This document shows, in pieces, positions 1 through 6,980 of a DNA stretch of 7,811 bases. The stretch lies in contig CAMLOA010000072.1 of assembly GCA_946481445.1 (NCBI GenBank), positions 1 to 7,811 on the forward strand. Direction: 5' to 3'. The position numbers were made by a program, and so were the translations under genes. Origin of the DNA: an uncultured Devosia sp. Its GTDB lineage: Bacteria; Pseudomonadota; Alphaproteobacteria; Rhizobiales; Devosiaceae. How positions within the stretch are numbered: position 1 is the stretch's first letter; each line of letters starts with the position of its first letter. The notes below the pieces were generated by a model, which made no database searches, was not told where the DNA came from, and worked only from the letters and a program-made list of their open reading frames with translations.

Positions 1-1207
1 GCTGCGGCTTGGTCACCGAGCCGGTCATGCCGGCGGCGCCGATCGTGTCGCCGCGGCTGACGACAGCGCCCTTGGCGACGCTCATCGACTGCAGGTGGGC
101 ATAGGCCGAGACATAGCCATTGGGGTGGCGGATCAGGATCAGGTTGCCATATCCCTCGACCCCCGAGCCGACATAGATGACGGTTCCGTTCTCGGCCGCC
201 TGGACCGGCGAGCCCTCGGCGGCCTCGATATTGATGCCAGTGCCCTTGGACGTAGCGAAATCGACAAGGATTCGGCCACTCACCGGCCAGCGGAACTTGT
301 CGTTCCCCGACATCACCGGTTCAGCAGCCGGCGCGGCCGCCAGCTGCGTCGGCGCTGCAACTGGCTGGGCGACAGGAGCCGGACTTACCGCCGGAGCAGG
401 TGTCGCAGCGGCCGTCTGCAGGGCGTTTGGCGCGGCCTGCGGCAGTGTCTGCTGCTGCGGAACTGGAGCGGCTGCCGGCGTCGCGGCGGCAACCTGCGTG
501 GTCGGCGCCTTGGTCGACAGCAGGTCTGCCCGCCCGGGGATGACGATCTTCTGGCCGACGACGATCTTGTCCGGAGAGCCCAGATTGTTCGCCTGCACGA
601 TGGCCTGCGTCGTCACCTCGTAGCGACGCGCAATGGTGTAGAGCGACTCGCCGCTTGAAATGGTGTGGGTGAAAGCGCCATCCGCATTGGCTGGCACTGG
701 CGTCACGGCCGCCATCGTGGGGACAGAATTGTTGGTGGGCAACGTGCCGAGGACGGCAGGGTTTGGCATCGGGGCGGCCGACGCGAGAGCTGGCTGGGGC
801 ATGGCTGGCAAGGATCCCTGGGACGAGGAACTCAATACAGGAAGGTCTTGGGACTGAACGGCCGGCGCGGTGGTCGCGACGGTCTGGGTCGGCTGATTCC
901 AGGCGGGCGTCGCCGGCTGGTTCCACAGCGGCTGCGGCGACTGGGTCGGCAGCATGCCCACGCCGCCCACATTGGCGGGCGGCAGGAACTGGTTTTCCGC
1001 AACCATCGCCTGGGGAGCCCCCAGCGAGGACGGCATCGGCTGGTTGAAACTCTGGGGGGAGGCCTGCGGGACCGAACTGGTCGTGGTGGGATCGCCGAAG
1101 GTGCGGCTCCCAAGACTGGAACAGCCGGACAGCGCGACGGCTGCCACCATCAGACCGGCCACGGCTACCGTGCCTTTGGGCGCATGGCGGGATACGCGGA
1201 TACTCAT
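1..1207 (-). CDS. nlpD: LysM-M23 lipoprotein, NlpD/DipM-like, 3' end cut by the window
   Basis: Probable outer-membrane lipoprotein that binds peptidoglycan and steers septal wall hydrolysis. The first 402 residues are visible. They start at ATG 1207, just before a lysine/arginine-poor hydrophobic segment (residues 12-27) and a lipobox LSGC with Cys29 as lipidation site; Ser30 at +2 favours outer-membrane sorting. Residues about 30-175 are a Gln/Pro/Ala/Ser-rich linker. One LysM domain spans about 180-225 (HTISSGESLYTIARRY to KIVIPG), then a second Ala/Pro/Gln linker, then an M23/LytM domain from Trp307 (RWPVSG). The usual HxGxD zinc motif reads GTGIN (Gly322, Asn326), and the final visible residues KPQ put Gln402 where catalytic enzymes have the first His of HLHFE; His371 in YAHLQ is kept. 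E. coli NlpD, an amidase activator, is similarly degenerate, so I infer an activator and not a hydrolase. The gene follows surE after 165 bases. The catalytic C-terminus is outside the window. Confidence 0.9.
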   Translation of the reverse strand, partial: MSIRVSRHAPKGTVAVAGLMVAAVALSGCSSLGSRTFGDPTTTSSVPQASPQSFNQPMPSSLGAPQAMVAENQFLPPANVGGVGMLPTQSPQPLWNQPATPAWNQPTQTVATTAPAVQSQDLPVLSSSSQGSLPAMPQPALASAAPMPNPAVLGTLPTNNSVPTMAAVTPVPANADGAFTHTISSGESLYTIARRYEVTTQAIVQANNLGSPDKIVVGQKIVIPGRADLLSTKAPTTQVAAATPAAAPVPQQQTLPQAAPNALQTAAATPAPAVSPAPVAQPVAAPTQLAAAPAAEPVMSGNDKFRWPVSGRILVDFATSKGTGINIEAAEGSPVQAAENGTVIYVGSGVEGYGNLILIRHPNGYVSAYAHLQSMSVAKGAVVSRGDTIGAAGMTGSVTKPQ

Positions 1208-1372
1208 CGGCTTACTCGTTACGCAGGTACTCAACACAAGGTCGAGACTAGGCGAGTAAGGTAAAGACGAGTTTAAAGCCGATGCGATTTGAGCAAAAGC
1301 GTTCGCGCCAGATTCCGAAATGGGTAAGGTTAAGGTGACCTGTTCATGCCGCCACCCACTCGCCTGACATGG
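1208..1372 (-). promoter_or_regulatory. surE-nlpD intergenic region, likely leader of the lipoprotein gene
   Basis: This 165-base gap is clearly richer in A+T than the genes around it, especially 1261-1300, which suggests a promoter region, but I cannot name a convincing -35/-10 pair. Next to the start codon it holds a nested inverted repeat: an outer 8-base pair CTTACTCG (1211-1218) with CGAGTAAG (1253-1260), and an inner pair CTCAAC (1230-1235) with GTCGAG (1241-1246) that closes a 5-base loop with one G-U pair. The 3' arm of the outer stem ends three bases before the ATG and includes the only purine-rich GAGTAAG that could serve as ribosome binding site. I see no gene and no trace of pcm in this gap. 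Confidence 0.4.
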
Positions 1373-2140
1373 CTAGAGTGTGAGCGTGCCCTTCAACCTC
1401 TCGACCAGGGCCATATCCGTCTGCTGCAGCAACATGGGCGTGACGGTGACATAGTCATGCGTCCGCAGCGTCTCGAAATCGGCACCGCTGTCGAGCGGCT
1501 GGGGCGTCTCCGGGATGGCAACGAAGAACTTTCCGGCATTGTCACTGGGATAGTAGCGGAAAGGCGACGTCGAAAAGCGCTGGTGGGGCACCACCGCAAT
1601 ACCCGTGGTGGTGTCCGGATCACCGAACGGGAAGTTGACGTTGTAGTAGTGCTCGCGCCCCTGCGCGGCACCGATGACCGCGCGCGCAGCCGCAACGCCA
1701 TGGCGCCGGGCATTGGACCAGTCCACCTCCCGACCGAACTCGTAGTTGACCCCCTGGCTCATGGCGATACCGATGGCCCCCTGCAGGGCGCCCTCGCGGG
1801 CCCCGGCCGCAGTGCCCGAGCAGTTGACGATATCCCCAAGGTTCTGTCCGGCATTGACGCCTGAAAGCACTACATCGGCCGGCTTGTCGCCCAACAGATG
1901 CGTCATGCCCGCCACCACGCAGTCGGCGGGCGAACCGCCGATGACCGCAAAGGAGCGGGCATCGACCTGTTCGACCGCCAGTTCGCGGCCCAGGGTGAAT
2001 CGGTGCCCTGCCCCCGACTGGTTGCCATCGGGGGCGACGATCCAGACATCATCGCTCAGGGCATGCGCAATATCCGCCATGAGCGCGATGCCTGGAGCAT
2101 CGATGCCATCGTCATTGGTTATGAGGATGCGCAGGCTCAT
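1373..2140 (-). CDS. surE: 5'/3'-nucleotidase SurE
   Basis: Metal-dependent phosphatase that removes phosphate from nucleoside 5'- and 3'-monophosphates; family members are cytoplasmic and linked to stationary-phase survival. The product is 255 residues, the normal length. The start was set at ATG 2140 because the protein then opens [12 protein letters not shown], the standard SurE N-terminus; a longer reading frame upstream only runs into serS. Metal ligands are visible: Asp10 and Asp11 in NDDG, Ser42 in NQSG, and Asn96 in [11 protein letters not shown], followed by the conserved [13 protein letters not shown] loop. The ATG overlaps the serS stop as ATGA, and GGAAGGGG stands directly upstream, so translation is probably coupled to serS. 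In many relatives pcm (L-isoaspartyl methyltransferase) follows; here it does not. Confidence 0.96.
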   Translation of the reverse strand: MSLRILITNDDGIDAPGIALMADIAHALSDDVWIVAPDGNQSGAGHRFTLGRELAVEQVDARSFAVIGGSPADCVVAGMTHLLGDKPADVVLSGVNAGQNLGDIVNCSGTAAGAREGALQGAIGIAMSQGVNYEFGREVDWSNARRHGVAAARAVIGAAQGREHYYNVNFPFGDPDTTTGIAVVPHQRFSTSPFRYYPSDNAGKFFVAIPETPQPLDSGADFETLRTHDYVTVTPMLLQQTDMALVERLKGTLTL

Positions 2141-3471
2141 CCCCTTCCGCCGATGGATGCAAGACCGCCCATATAGGGCCGCAGAACCTCGGGAATGGCC
2201 ACCGAGCCGTCCGCCTGCTGGTAGTTCTCCATCACCGCGATCAGACACCGGCCCACGGCGGTGCCGGAGCCGTTGAGCGTATGGACGAAGCGCGGAGCCT
2301 GCTTCTCACCGGCCGGGCGATAGCGGGCGTCCATCCGGCGCGCCTGGAAGTCCCCACAGACCGACACCGACGAAATCTCGCGATAGGTGTCCTGCCCCGG
2401 CAGCCAGACTTCGAGATCGTAGGTCTTCCTGGCGCCAAAGCCCATATCGCCCGTGCACAGGGTCATGACGCGATAATGCAGGCCCAGCTTCTGCAGCACA
2501 GCCTCGGCGCAGCCCAGCATGCGCTCATGCTCGTCCACCGAAGTTTCCGGCGTCGTGATCGAGACCAGTTCCACCTTGTTGAACTGATGCTGGCGCAGCA
2601 TGCCGCGGGTATCGCGCCCCGCCGATCCGGCCTCGGAACGGAAGCATGGCGTCAGCGCCGTCATACGCAGCGGAAGTTCCTCCTCGCCGAGGATGGACTC
2701 GCGCACGAGGTTTGTCAGCGGGACCTCAGCCGTGGGGATGAGGGCGAGCCGCCCCTCACCATGAGGGGCGAAGAACAGGTCTTCCTCGAATTTGGGCAGC
2801 TGGTTGGTGCCGAACAGGGCCTCGTCGCGCACCAGCAGGGGCGGCTGGACCTCGGTATAGCCATGTTCGGTGGTGTGCAGATCCAGCATGAACTGGCCAA
2901 GTGCGCGCTCAAGCCGGGCCACCTGCCCCTTCAGCACCACGAAGCGGCTGCCGGAGAGCTTGGCAGCGGTCTCGAAATCCATGCCTCCGCTCGCAGCAAC
3001 GCCAATGTCGTAGTGCTCGCGGGGGGCAAAGGAGAATGCCGGCTTTGGGGCGCGCGCCTTGGCGGCCGTCTCGGGCGTACCGTTGCGGCCGAAATACTCG
3101 ACATTGTCATGTTCGTCGGCGCCGTCGGGCACGTCGTCGAATGCGAGGTTGGGGATCACCGCAAGGGCGTTGCGCAGCTCGAGTTCGACCGCCCGCTCAT
3201 CGGCCTCGCCCTGCGGGATGAAATCCTTAAGTCGCGCGACTTCGGCCATCAGCTCGGCCGCCCTGGCCTCGTCCTTCTGCGCCTTGGCCTGGCCGATCTG
3301 CTTGCTGAGCGCGTTGCGCTTTTCCTGCGCCTCATTGAGCCGGGCGATAATCTCGCGGCGCCGATCGTCGATGGCGAGCAGGTCGGAGGACCGCACGGAT
3401 ACCCCTTTGCGCCGCGAAACGGCTGCGTCGAAGGCTTCGGCGTTGGCTCTGATCCACTTGATATCGAACAT
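2137..3471 (-). CDS. serS: Serine--tRNA ligase
   Basis: Class II aminoacyl-tRNA synthetase that activates serine with ATP and loads it on tRNA-Ser (and tRNA-Sec where present); cytoplasmic and essential. At 444 residues it has normal length. Residues about 1-105 form the N-terminal tRNA-binding arm, a long charged helical hairpin (coiled coil about 35-100). The catalytic core shows the serine-binding TAE (Thr247-Glu249), motif 2 around [15 protein letters not shown] (Arg278) with [11 protein letters not shown], and motif 3 GSGTAVGR (401-408). One oddity: the stretch normally written SSCS before GDFQARRM reads SSVS here, with Val369 in place of the conserved Cys. The start at ATG 3471 gives the classic MFDIKWIR opening, but no clear Shine-Dalgarno sequence precedes it. 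It lies 115 bases after tatC and overlaps surE by 4 bases. Confidence 0.98.
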   Translation of the reverse strand: MFDIKWIRANAEAFDAAVSRRKGVSVRSSDLLAIDDRRREIIARLNEAQEKRNALSKQIGQAKAQKDEARAAELMAEVARLKDFIPQGEADERAVELELRNALAVIPNLAFDDVPDGADEHDNVEYFGRNGTPETAAKARAPKPAFSFAPREHYDIGVAASGGMDFETAAKLSGSRFVVLKGQVARLERALGQFMLDLHTTEHGYTEVQPPLLVRDEALFGTNQLPKFEEDLFFAPHGEGRLALIPTAEVPLTNLVRESILGEEELPLRMTALTPCFRSEAGSAGRDTRGMLRQHQFNKVELVSITTPETSVDEHERMLGCAEAVLQKLGLHYRVMTLCTGDMGFGARKTYDLEVWLPGQDTYREISSVSVCGDFQARRMDARYRPAGEKQAPRFVHTLNGSGTAVGRCLIAVMENYQQADGSVAIPEVLRPYMGGLASIGGRG

Positions 3472-3480
3472 CGGTTGTTA

Positions 3481-3493
3481 CGGGCACCGCCCG
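3481..3493 (-). promoter_or_regulatory. Small hairpin just upstream of the serS start
   Basis: A perfect 5-base inverted repeat (CGGGC with GCCCG, 3-base loop) in the transcript ends nine bases before the serS ATG. It lies downstream of AGAGGCGGG, the only purine-rich stretch near the start. It could affect ribosome access, but the stem is short and may be chance in G+C-rich DNA. Confidence 0.3.
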
Positions 3494-3521
3494 CCTCTGG
3501 TTGGACGCAGGCTTCGAAGAA

Positions 3522-3548
3522 CCCGTGATGCGCCTGCTCGATCACGGG
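3522..3548 (-). other. Inverted repeat between tatC and serS
   Basis: In the transcript CCCGTGAT pairs perfectly with ATCACGGG across an 11-base loop, and an A-T pair beyond a bulged C extends the stem. It is followed by TTCTTCG, which is not the run of T expected of an intrinsic terminator. Possible roles are an mRNA processing or stabilising structure, part of a serS leader, or a protein-binding palindrome. Confidence 0.45.
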
Positions 3549-3556
3549 GTAGCGGC

Positions 3557-3586
3557 CGGCCACCACCCCGCAAGGAGCCGTGGCCG
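3557..3586 (-). terminator. Strong hairpin directly after the tatC stop codon, terminator-like without T-run
   Basis: Starting at the first base after the tatC TAG, 13 bases pair with 13 bases around a TTGC tetraloop: seven G-C/A-T pairs (CGGCCAC with GTGGCCG), one G-G mismatch, then five pairs of which two are G-U. No T-run follows. An alternative fold is possible, since TAGCGGCC at 3582-3589, which contains the stop codon, can instead pair with GGCCGCTA at 3550-3557. It may end or pause tat transcription, or protect the 3' end of the tat mRNA. A real terminator would imply a separate serS promoter, which I cannot point to. Confidence 0.45.
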
Positions 3587-4414
3587 CTATTCGGACGATG
3601 AACCGGACAGTTCGTTTTCCTGCGCTGCCAGGGCAGCAGCGCGGCGCTTCTCGATCCAGCGAACCGACAGAATGGCCAGTTCGTAGAGTGCGTACATGGG
3701 CAAGGCAAGGCCGATCTGGGAAATCGGATCGGGCGGCGTGATGAAGGCCGCAAAGATCAGGATGCCGACAATGGCGTAGCGGCGCCCCTTCTTGAGCAGG
3801 TCGACATGAACCAGATCGATCTGGGCAAGCAGCGTCAGCACCACCGGCAGCTGGAAGCAGATGCCGAATGCCAGAATAAGCGTCATGGCCAGCCCAAGAT
3901 ATTCCGACGTGCTGGTCAGCATGCGGATTTCTTCGGTCTGCATTCCGGCGAAGAAGCGCAGCGCCATCGGCAGGATGATGAAATAGACCATCGCTGCGCC
4001 CAGCACGAAGAAGACCGGCGTGGCTATGAGATAGGGCAGGAACGCCTTGCGTTCGTGCTTGTAGAGGCCCGGCGCCACGAACATGTAGATCTGACTGGCG
4101 ATGACCGGAAAGCCCAGGAAGATCGCGCCAAAGAAGGCGATATTGAGCTGGGTGAAGAAGTATTCCTGCGGCGCCGTGTAGATCAGCTCCAGGTCACCCG
4201 GATCCGCAAAGATCGAGCGATAAGGCCCCAGCAGGATGTCGAAGATGGCGCTCGCGAACACAAAGCAACCCATCATCAGCACAACGACGGCAACAACCGA
4301 GTAAATCAGCCGCTTGCGCAGTTCGATCAGGTGATCGAGCAACGGAGCTTCGCTGCCGGCGAGTTCGTCGGGCTTTTCGTCCGTCTTGCCCTCAATCTGC
4401 TTGACGTCAGCCAT
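3587..4414 (-). CDS. tatC: Sec-independent protein translocase subunit TatC
   Basis: Core receptor of the twin-arginine translocase in the inner membrane; together with TatB it binds the RR signal peptide of folded export substrates. The product has 275 residues and six predicted membrane segments (about 37-58, 89-112, 125-150, 170-195, 212-226 and 231-250). Family landmarks are visible: the cytoplasmic N-terminal HLIELRKRL with Glu31, the APQEYF element, FVAPGLYKHER with Glu121, and ITPPDP near the fifth segment. The glutamate that E. coli has in the fourth segment is Gln188 here (FGICFQLP), which I believe is common in alphaproteobacteria. The N-terminus is extended by about 15 charged residues, and the C-terminal tail is Ala/Glu/Ser-rich. 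ATG 4414 overlaps the tatB stop by one base (TGATG), with GGGGAA upstream as ribosome site inside tatB. Confidence 0.98.
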   Translation of the reverse strand: MADVKQIEGKTDEKPDELAGSEAPLLDHLIELRKRLIYSVVAVVVLMMGCFVFASAIFDILLGPYRSIFADPGDLELIYTAPQEYFFTQLNIAFFGAIFLGFPVIASQIYMFVAPGLYKHERKAFLPYLIATPVFFVLGAAMVYFIILPMALRFFAGMQTEEIRMLTSTSEYLGLAMTLILAFGICFQLPVVLTLLAQIDLVHVDLLKKGRRYAIVGILIFAAFITPPDPISQIGLALPMYALYELAILSVRWIEKRRAAALAAQENELSGSSSE

Positions 4415-5151
4415 CAGGTGTTCCCCGCATCGGCAGGAGCACCAGCCGGTTTCGCCTTCGACGGCGCGCGCTTGCGGGTCGGCTTGGCCGGCTGCGTGTC
4501 AGTCACTTCTGGCGTCGTTTCGGCCTTTGGAGCCCGCTTGCGGGCGGGTTTGCCGGCTACGGCAGCCACCTTCGGTTCAGCGGTCTTCTTGGCTGCCGCG
4601 GGAGCCTTGGGTTCCGCCTGCGGGACCGCGGGCGCCGCCGTGGCTTTAGCTGGCGCGGACTTGGCCGGGGCCTTGCGCACGGCCGCCTTGACCGGTTCGG
4701 GCTTCGCCGCATCCGTCGACAAGGTCGTCTTCGGCGCGACAGGCGGCGGCCCGGCGGGCTTGAAGCCCGATTCGGCGGCGATCTGGTCGGCCGTCTTGGC
4801 TGGCGCCATGCCCGCGGCCGCCTTGATTTCGTCGACGACGCTCTCGGCGGCCGGATCGGCTGGTTTGATGACACCGCTGGGCTTGGGACCGCCCGGCGTC
4901 ATCGTGTTGAACTCCTTGCGGATCTCTTCTGCGGTCTTCTGCAGCGGCGCGGTGATGGAGGTGCGCAGATTGCGAACCTCGTCCAGGCCTGTCGTCTTGT
5001 TGATCTCGCGCTGGAACTCGGTGCCCATTCGGCGAATCTGCCCCGCGACCTTGCCGATGCGGTTCATGACCACCGGCAGGTCCTTGGGTCCGATGACGAT
5101 CAGCGCGACGATGCCGATCACCAGCATCTCAGTCCAGCCCAAGCCGAGCAT
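4414..5151 (-). CDS. tatB: Sec-independent protein translocase subunit TatB with a long basic tail
   Basis: Partner of TatC in the signal-peptide receptor complex of the inner membrane. The first 25 residues are typical: MLGLGWTEML, one membrane segment (about 6-21), and GPKDLP at the hinge, followed by an amphipathic helix (about 24-50) and a charged helical stretch to about 85. The remaining roughly 160 residues are low complexity, rich in Ala, Pro and Lys, with KxAPAK-type units and two near-copies of KPxRKRAPxK (about 201-209 and 223-233). At 245 residues it is longer than E. coli TatB (about 170), although long Ala/Pro/Lys tails do occur in rhizobial TatB. ATG 5151 has AAGGA about nine bases upstream. 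The gene begins 41 bases after tatA and overlaps tatC by one base. Confidence 0.96.
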   Translation of the reverse strand: MLGLGWTEMLVIGIVALIVIGPKDLPVVMNRIGKVAGQIRRMGTEFQREINKTTGLDEVRNLRTSITAPLQKTAEEIRKEFNTMTPGGPKPSGVIKPADPAAESVVDEIKAAAGMAPAKTADQIAAESGFKPAGPPPVAPKTTLSTDAAKPEPVKAAVRKAPAKSAPAKATAAPAVPQAEPKAPAAAKKTAEPKVAAVAGKPARKRAPKAETTPEVTDTQPAKPTRKRAPSKAKPAGAPADAGNT

Positions 5152-5192
5152 AGTCCTATTCCTTCACTGCGGCAGGGCCGGCATGGGCGTCC

Positions 5193-5399
5193 TTAGACGT
5201 CCTTCTTCTCGGGCTCTGGCGTCGCCTGTGCGGTCGTCGTGACGCGCTCGACCGGCTTGTCCTCGTCCTTCATGCCCCGCTGGAAGGCTTTGATCCCCGA
5301 GGCGACCTCGCCCATCATCCCCGAAATCTTGCCCCGCCCGAACAGCAGGATCACGACGACGGCGACTACGAGAATGCCCCAAATTCCTGGCGCGTGCAT
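5193..5399 (-). CDS. tatA: Sec-independent protein translocase subunit TatA
   Basis: Small membrane protein that multimerises to form the passage for folded Tat substrates. It has 68 residues, a normal size. A short periplasmic start (MHAPGIWG) is followed by one membrane segment (about 6-20), the FGRGKI hinge that marks TatA, an amphipathic helix (about 24-45, GEVASGIKAFQRGM) and a charged acidic/basic tail ending EPEKKDV. ATG 5399 is preceded by AGGGAG at good spacing. It opens the tatABC set after a 139-base gap from scpB, where a possible promoter lies. Confidence 0.97.
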   Translation of the reverse strand: MHAPGIWGILVVAVVVILLFGRGKISGMMGEVASGIKAFQRGMKDEDKPVERVTTTAQATPEPEKKDV

Positions 5400-5450
5400 T
5401 TTGGTCTCCCTAGAATTCTTCAGAACGCGTTACACGCGAAAGATAGGTCA

Positions 5451-5479
5451 GAAATAGGTTCAAACGCGCACAAACACAA
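5451..5479 (-). promoter_or_regulatory. Possible sigma-70-type promoter for tatABC
   Basis: The 139-base scpB-tatA gap (5400-5538) is A+T-richer than its surroundings. Reading in the transcript direction, TTGTGT (5479-5474) stands 17 bases before TATTTC (5456-5451), a fair but imperfect match to TTGACA-17-TATAAT. Transcription from it would begin about 45 bases ahead of the tatA ATG. A second -10-like TATCTT lies at 5445-5440 without a matching -35. A short repeat ACGCG/CGCGT with a 3-base loop (5426-5438) would fall in the leader. The evidence is motif likeness only. Confidence 0.35.
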
Positions 5480-5538
5480 GAACGTGTTCCCTCCAGCGCG
5501 GGCGAACGAAGGTGGCGCATCAACAACCGGTTGGGAGA

Positions 5539-6192
5539 TCACGGGTTTTCATCCTCGCGGCCCTCGTCGTTGGGGTCCAGGGGGTCCTCGTCGTCACGCA
5601 GCGCCCCGTCGAACGGAAGCGGGATCTGGAGAGTGGACGGCAGGCGGCTCGAGAGCAAACCCGCTCCCTTGAGCTCCTCGAGTCCGGGAAGGTCCGAAAG
5701 CGTCTCAAGCCCGAAATGGTCGAGAAAGGCGTCCGTAGTGCCATAGGTCACCGGACGTCCGGGCGTGCGCCTGCGGCCCCGCATCCGCACCCATCCGGCT
5801 TCCATCAACAGGTCGATCGTTCCCTTGCCCGTCGCAACGCCTCGAACTTCCTCGATCTCCGCACGGGTTGCGGGCTGGTGGTAGGCGATGATGGCGAGCG
5901 TTTCGAGCGCCGCCCGGGATAGCGGCCGGGTCTCATGCTCTTCCCGGCGCAACAGGAAGCCGAGGTCTTCGGCGGTCCGGAAGGCCCACTTGTCGGCGCG
6001 CTGCACCAGGTTGACCCCCCTGCCCGCATAGCGTTGCTGCAGAGTGGCCAACAAGTCTGCCACGCGCGCGCCCTCACCCAGATAGGGCGTCATCTGGTTG
6101 ACGGCCAGGGGCTCGGACGAGGCAAACAGCAAGGCCTCGAGAATGCGCACGTTGCGCTCGGCCACTTCTGATTGTTCCTCGGCGGGAATCAC
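5539..6192 (-). CDS. scpB: SMC-ScpAB complex subunit ScpB
   Basis: Winged-helix (kite) subunit that binds the kleisin ScpA as a dimer and is part of the SMC condensin needed for chromosome compaction and segregation. The product has 217 residues. The first winged helix spans about 10-80 (NVRILEALLFASSEPL), and the second about 88-165, carrying the hallmark stretch ETLAIIAYHQPATRAEIEEVRG and then RGRRRTPGRPVTYGTTDAFLDHFGL. The last 25 residues are acidic (DDEDPLDPNDEG). The start codon is GTG at 6192, overlapping the scpA stop as GTGA, with AAGGTG about eight bases upstream inside scpA. This points to coupled translation and a fixed ScpA:ScpB ratio. Confidence 0.96.
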   Translation of the reverse strand: MIPAEEQSEVAERNVRILEALLFASSEPLAVNQMTPYLGEGARVADLLATLQQRYAGRGVNLVQRADKWAFRTAEDLGFLLRREEHETRPLSRAALETLAIIAYHQPATRAEIEEVRGVATGKGTIDLLMEAGWVRMRGRRRTPGRPVTYGTTDAFLDHFGLETLSDLPGLEELKGAGLLSSRLPSTLQIPLPFDGALRDDEDPLDPNDEGREDENP

Positions 6193-6980
6193 GGCCGGTT
6201 CACCTTGCGGCGGCGCATGAGAAGCGGGCCGAAGGTCTCGGTCTGCCTGATGTCGATCTGTCCCTGGCGCACCAGTTCCAGGCTCGAGGCGAAGGTCGAG
6301 GCGCGAACTGTCGCCCGCTCTGTTGGACTCGCCAGATACTCGGCCAGGTAGGTATCCATCGGTATCCAGTCGAAACTATCGCCGATCAGGCGCTGCAGAA
6401 TGTCGCGCGCCTCCTGCAGGGACCAGACGGAGCGCTGAACCGGGGCATAGTCGGTGGTCAGGCCGCGCTCCCGCTGAGCGGAATAGGCCTTCAGCAAATC
6501 GTAGAGCGACGCTTCCCAGAGGCTCCGGCGGTCCACTTCGATCGGTTCCGGCATGCCCCTGGCATAGACCTGGTAGCCCAGCCGCGGACGGTTCATCAGC
6601 TGGCCGGCTGCGCGGCGCATGGCCTCGAGGCGCTTGAGGCGGAACTGCAGCATGGCAGCGAGCATCTCGCCAGACGGCTCGTCATCATCGGAAGGCGCCT
6701 GCGGCACCATGAGGCGGCTTTTGAGATAGGCCAGCCACGCCGCCATGACGAGATAGTCGGCCGCCACCTCGATGCGCTTTTCCCGCACGGTCTCGATGAA
6801 GCCGAGATATTGCTCAGCCAATGCCAATACGGAGATCTGCGCCAGGTCGACCTTTTGTCGCCGCGCCAGGTCGAGCAGCAGGTCCAGCGGCCCTTCATAG
6901 CCACCGACATCGACATGCATGACGTCCTCGGCGGCCGCAGCCGCCGGGACGTCAAACCAGTTGGTCGGTGATGTCGTCAT
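6189..6980 (-). CDS. scpA: SMC-ScpAB complex kleisin subunit ScpA
   Basis: Kleisin that bridges the two SMC heads in the bacterial condensin. From ATG 6980 it has 263 residues. The N-terminal SMC-neck-binding part is clear (YEGPLDLLLDLARRQKVDLAQIS, 28-50), followed by LALAEQYL, the helical segment VAADYLVMAAWLAYLKSRLM, an acidic linker (about 96-104), and a C-terminal winged helix (about 205-260, ASTFASSLELVRQGQIDIRQ) that contacts the SMC cap. The start is uncertain: the frame is open upstream to GTG 7028 (16 more residues, including ATG 7016). None of the candidates has a good Shine-Dalgarno sequence. I prefer ATG 6980 because the added residues look nothing like the family. The gene follows the SPOR gene, where nagZ sits in many relatives. 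Confidence 0.93.
   Translation of the reverse strand: MTTSPTNWFDVPAAAAAEDVMHVDVGGYEGPLDLLLDLARRQKVDLAQISVLALAEQYLGFIETVREKRIEVAADYLVMAAWLAYLKSRLMVPQAPSDDDEPSGEMLAAMLQFRLKRLEAMRRAAGQLMNRPRLGYQVYARGMPEPIEVDRRSLWEASLYDLLKAYSAQRERGLTTDYAPVQRSVWSLQEARDILQRLIGDSFDWIPMDTYLAEYLASPTERATVRASTFASSLELVRQGQIDIRQTETFGPLLMRRRKVNRP

Noticed and set aside
95..1264. Several plus-strand and alternative-frame open frames across the lipoprotein gene
   Set aside because: The minus-strand frame gives a lipobox, a LysM and an M23 domain without a break. The others give only Arg/Gly- or Ala-rich shadows.
1346..1864. Plus-strand open frames opposite surE (172 codons here, another at 1746-2276)
   Set aside because: Both are mirror frames of surE, with no recognisable domains and compositions typical of shadow translations.
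2141..2248. Longer SurE with 36 extra N-terminal residues (start at 2248)
   Set aside because: The extra residues are out-of-frame serS sequence. SurE proteins begin a few residues before NDDG, which fits ATG 2140.
2281..3528. 415-codon open frame on the plus strand opposite serS
   Set aside because: Long antisense frames arise easily from the codon use of G+C-rich genes. serS is unmistakable, and this product shows no family motif or ribosome site.
3472..3586. Serine-rich leader peptide for attenuation ahead of serS
   Set aside because: No short frame with a ribosome site and a cluster of Ser codons was found, and no T-run terminator follows the hairpins.
3806..5242. 478-codon open frame on the plus strand opposite tatB, tatC and part of tatA
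   Set aside because: It is antisense to three certain genes, its first part is His/Gln/Arg/Asp-rich in a way typical of antisense frames in high-G+C DNA, and it shows no known domain.
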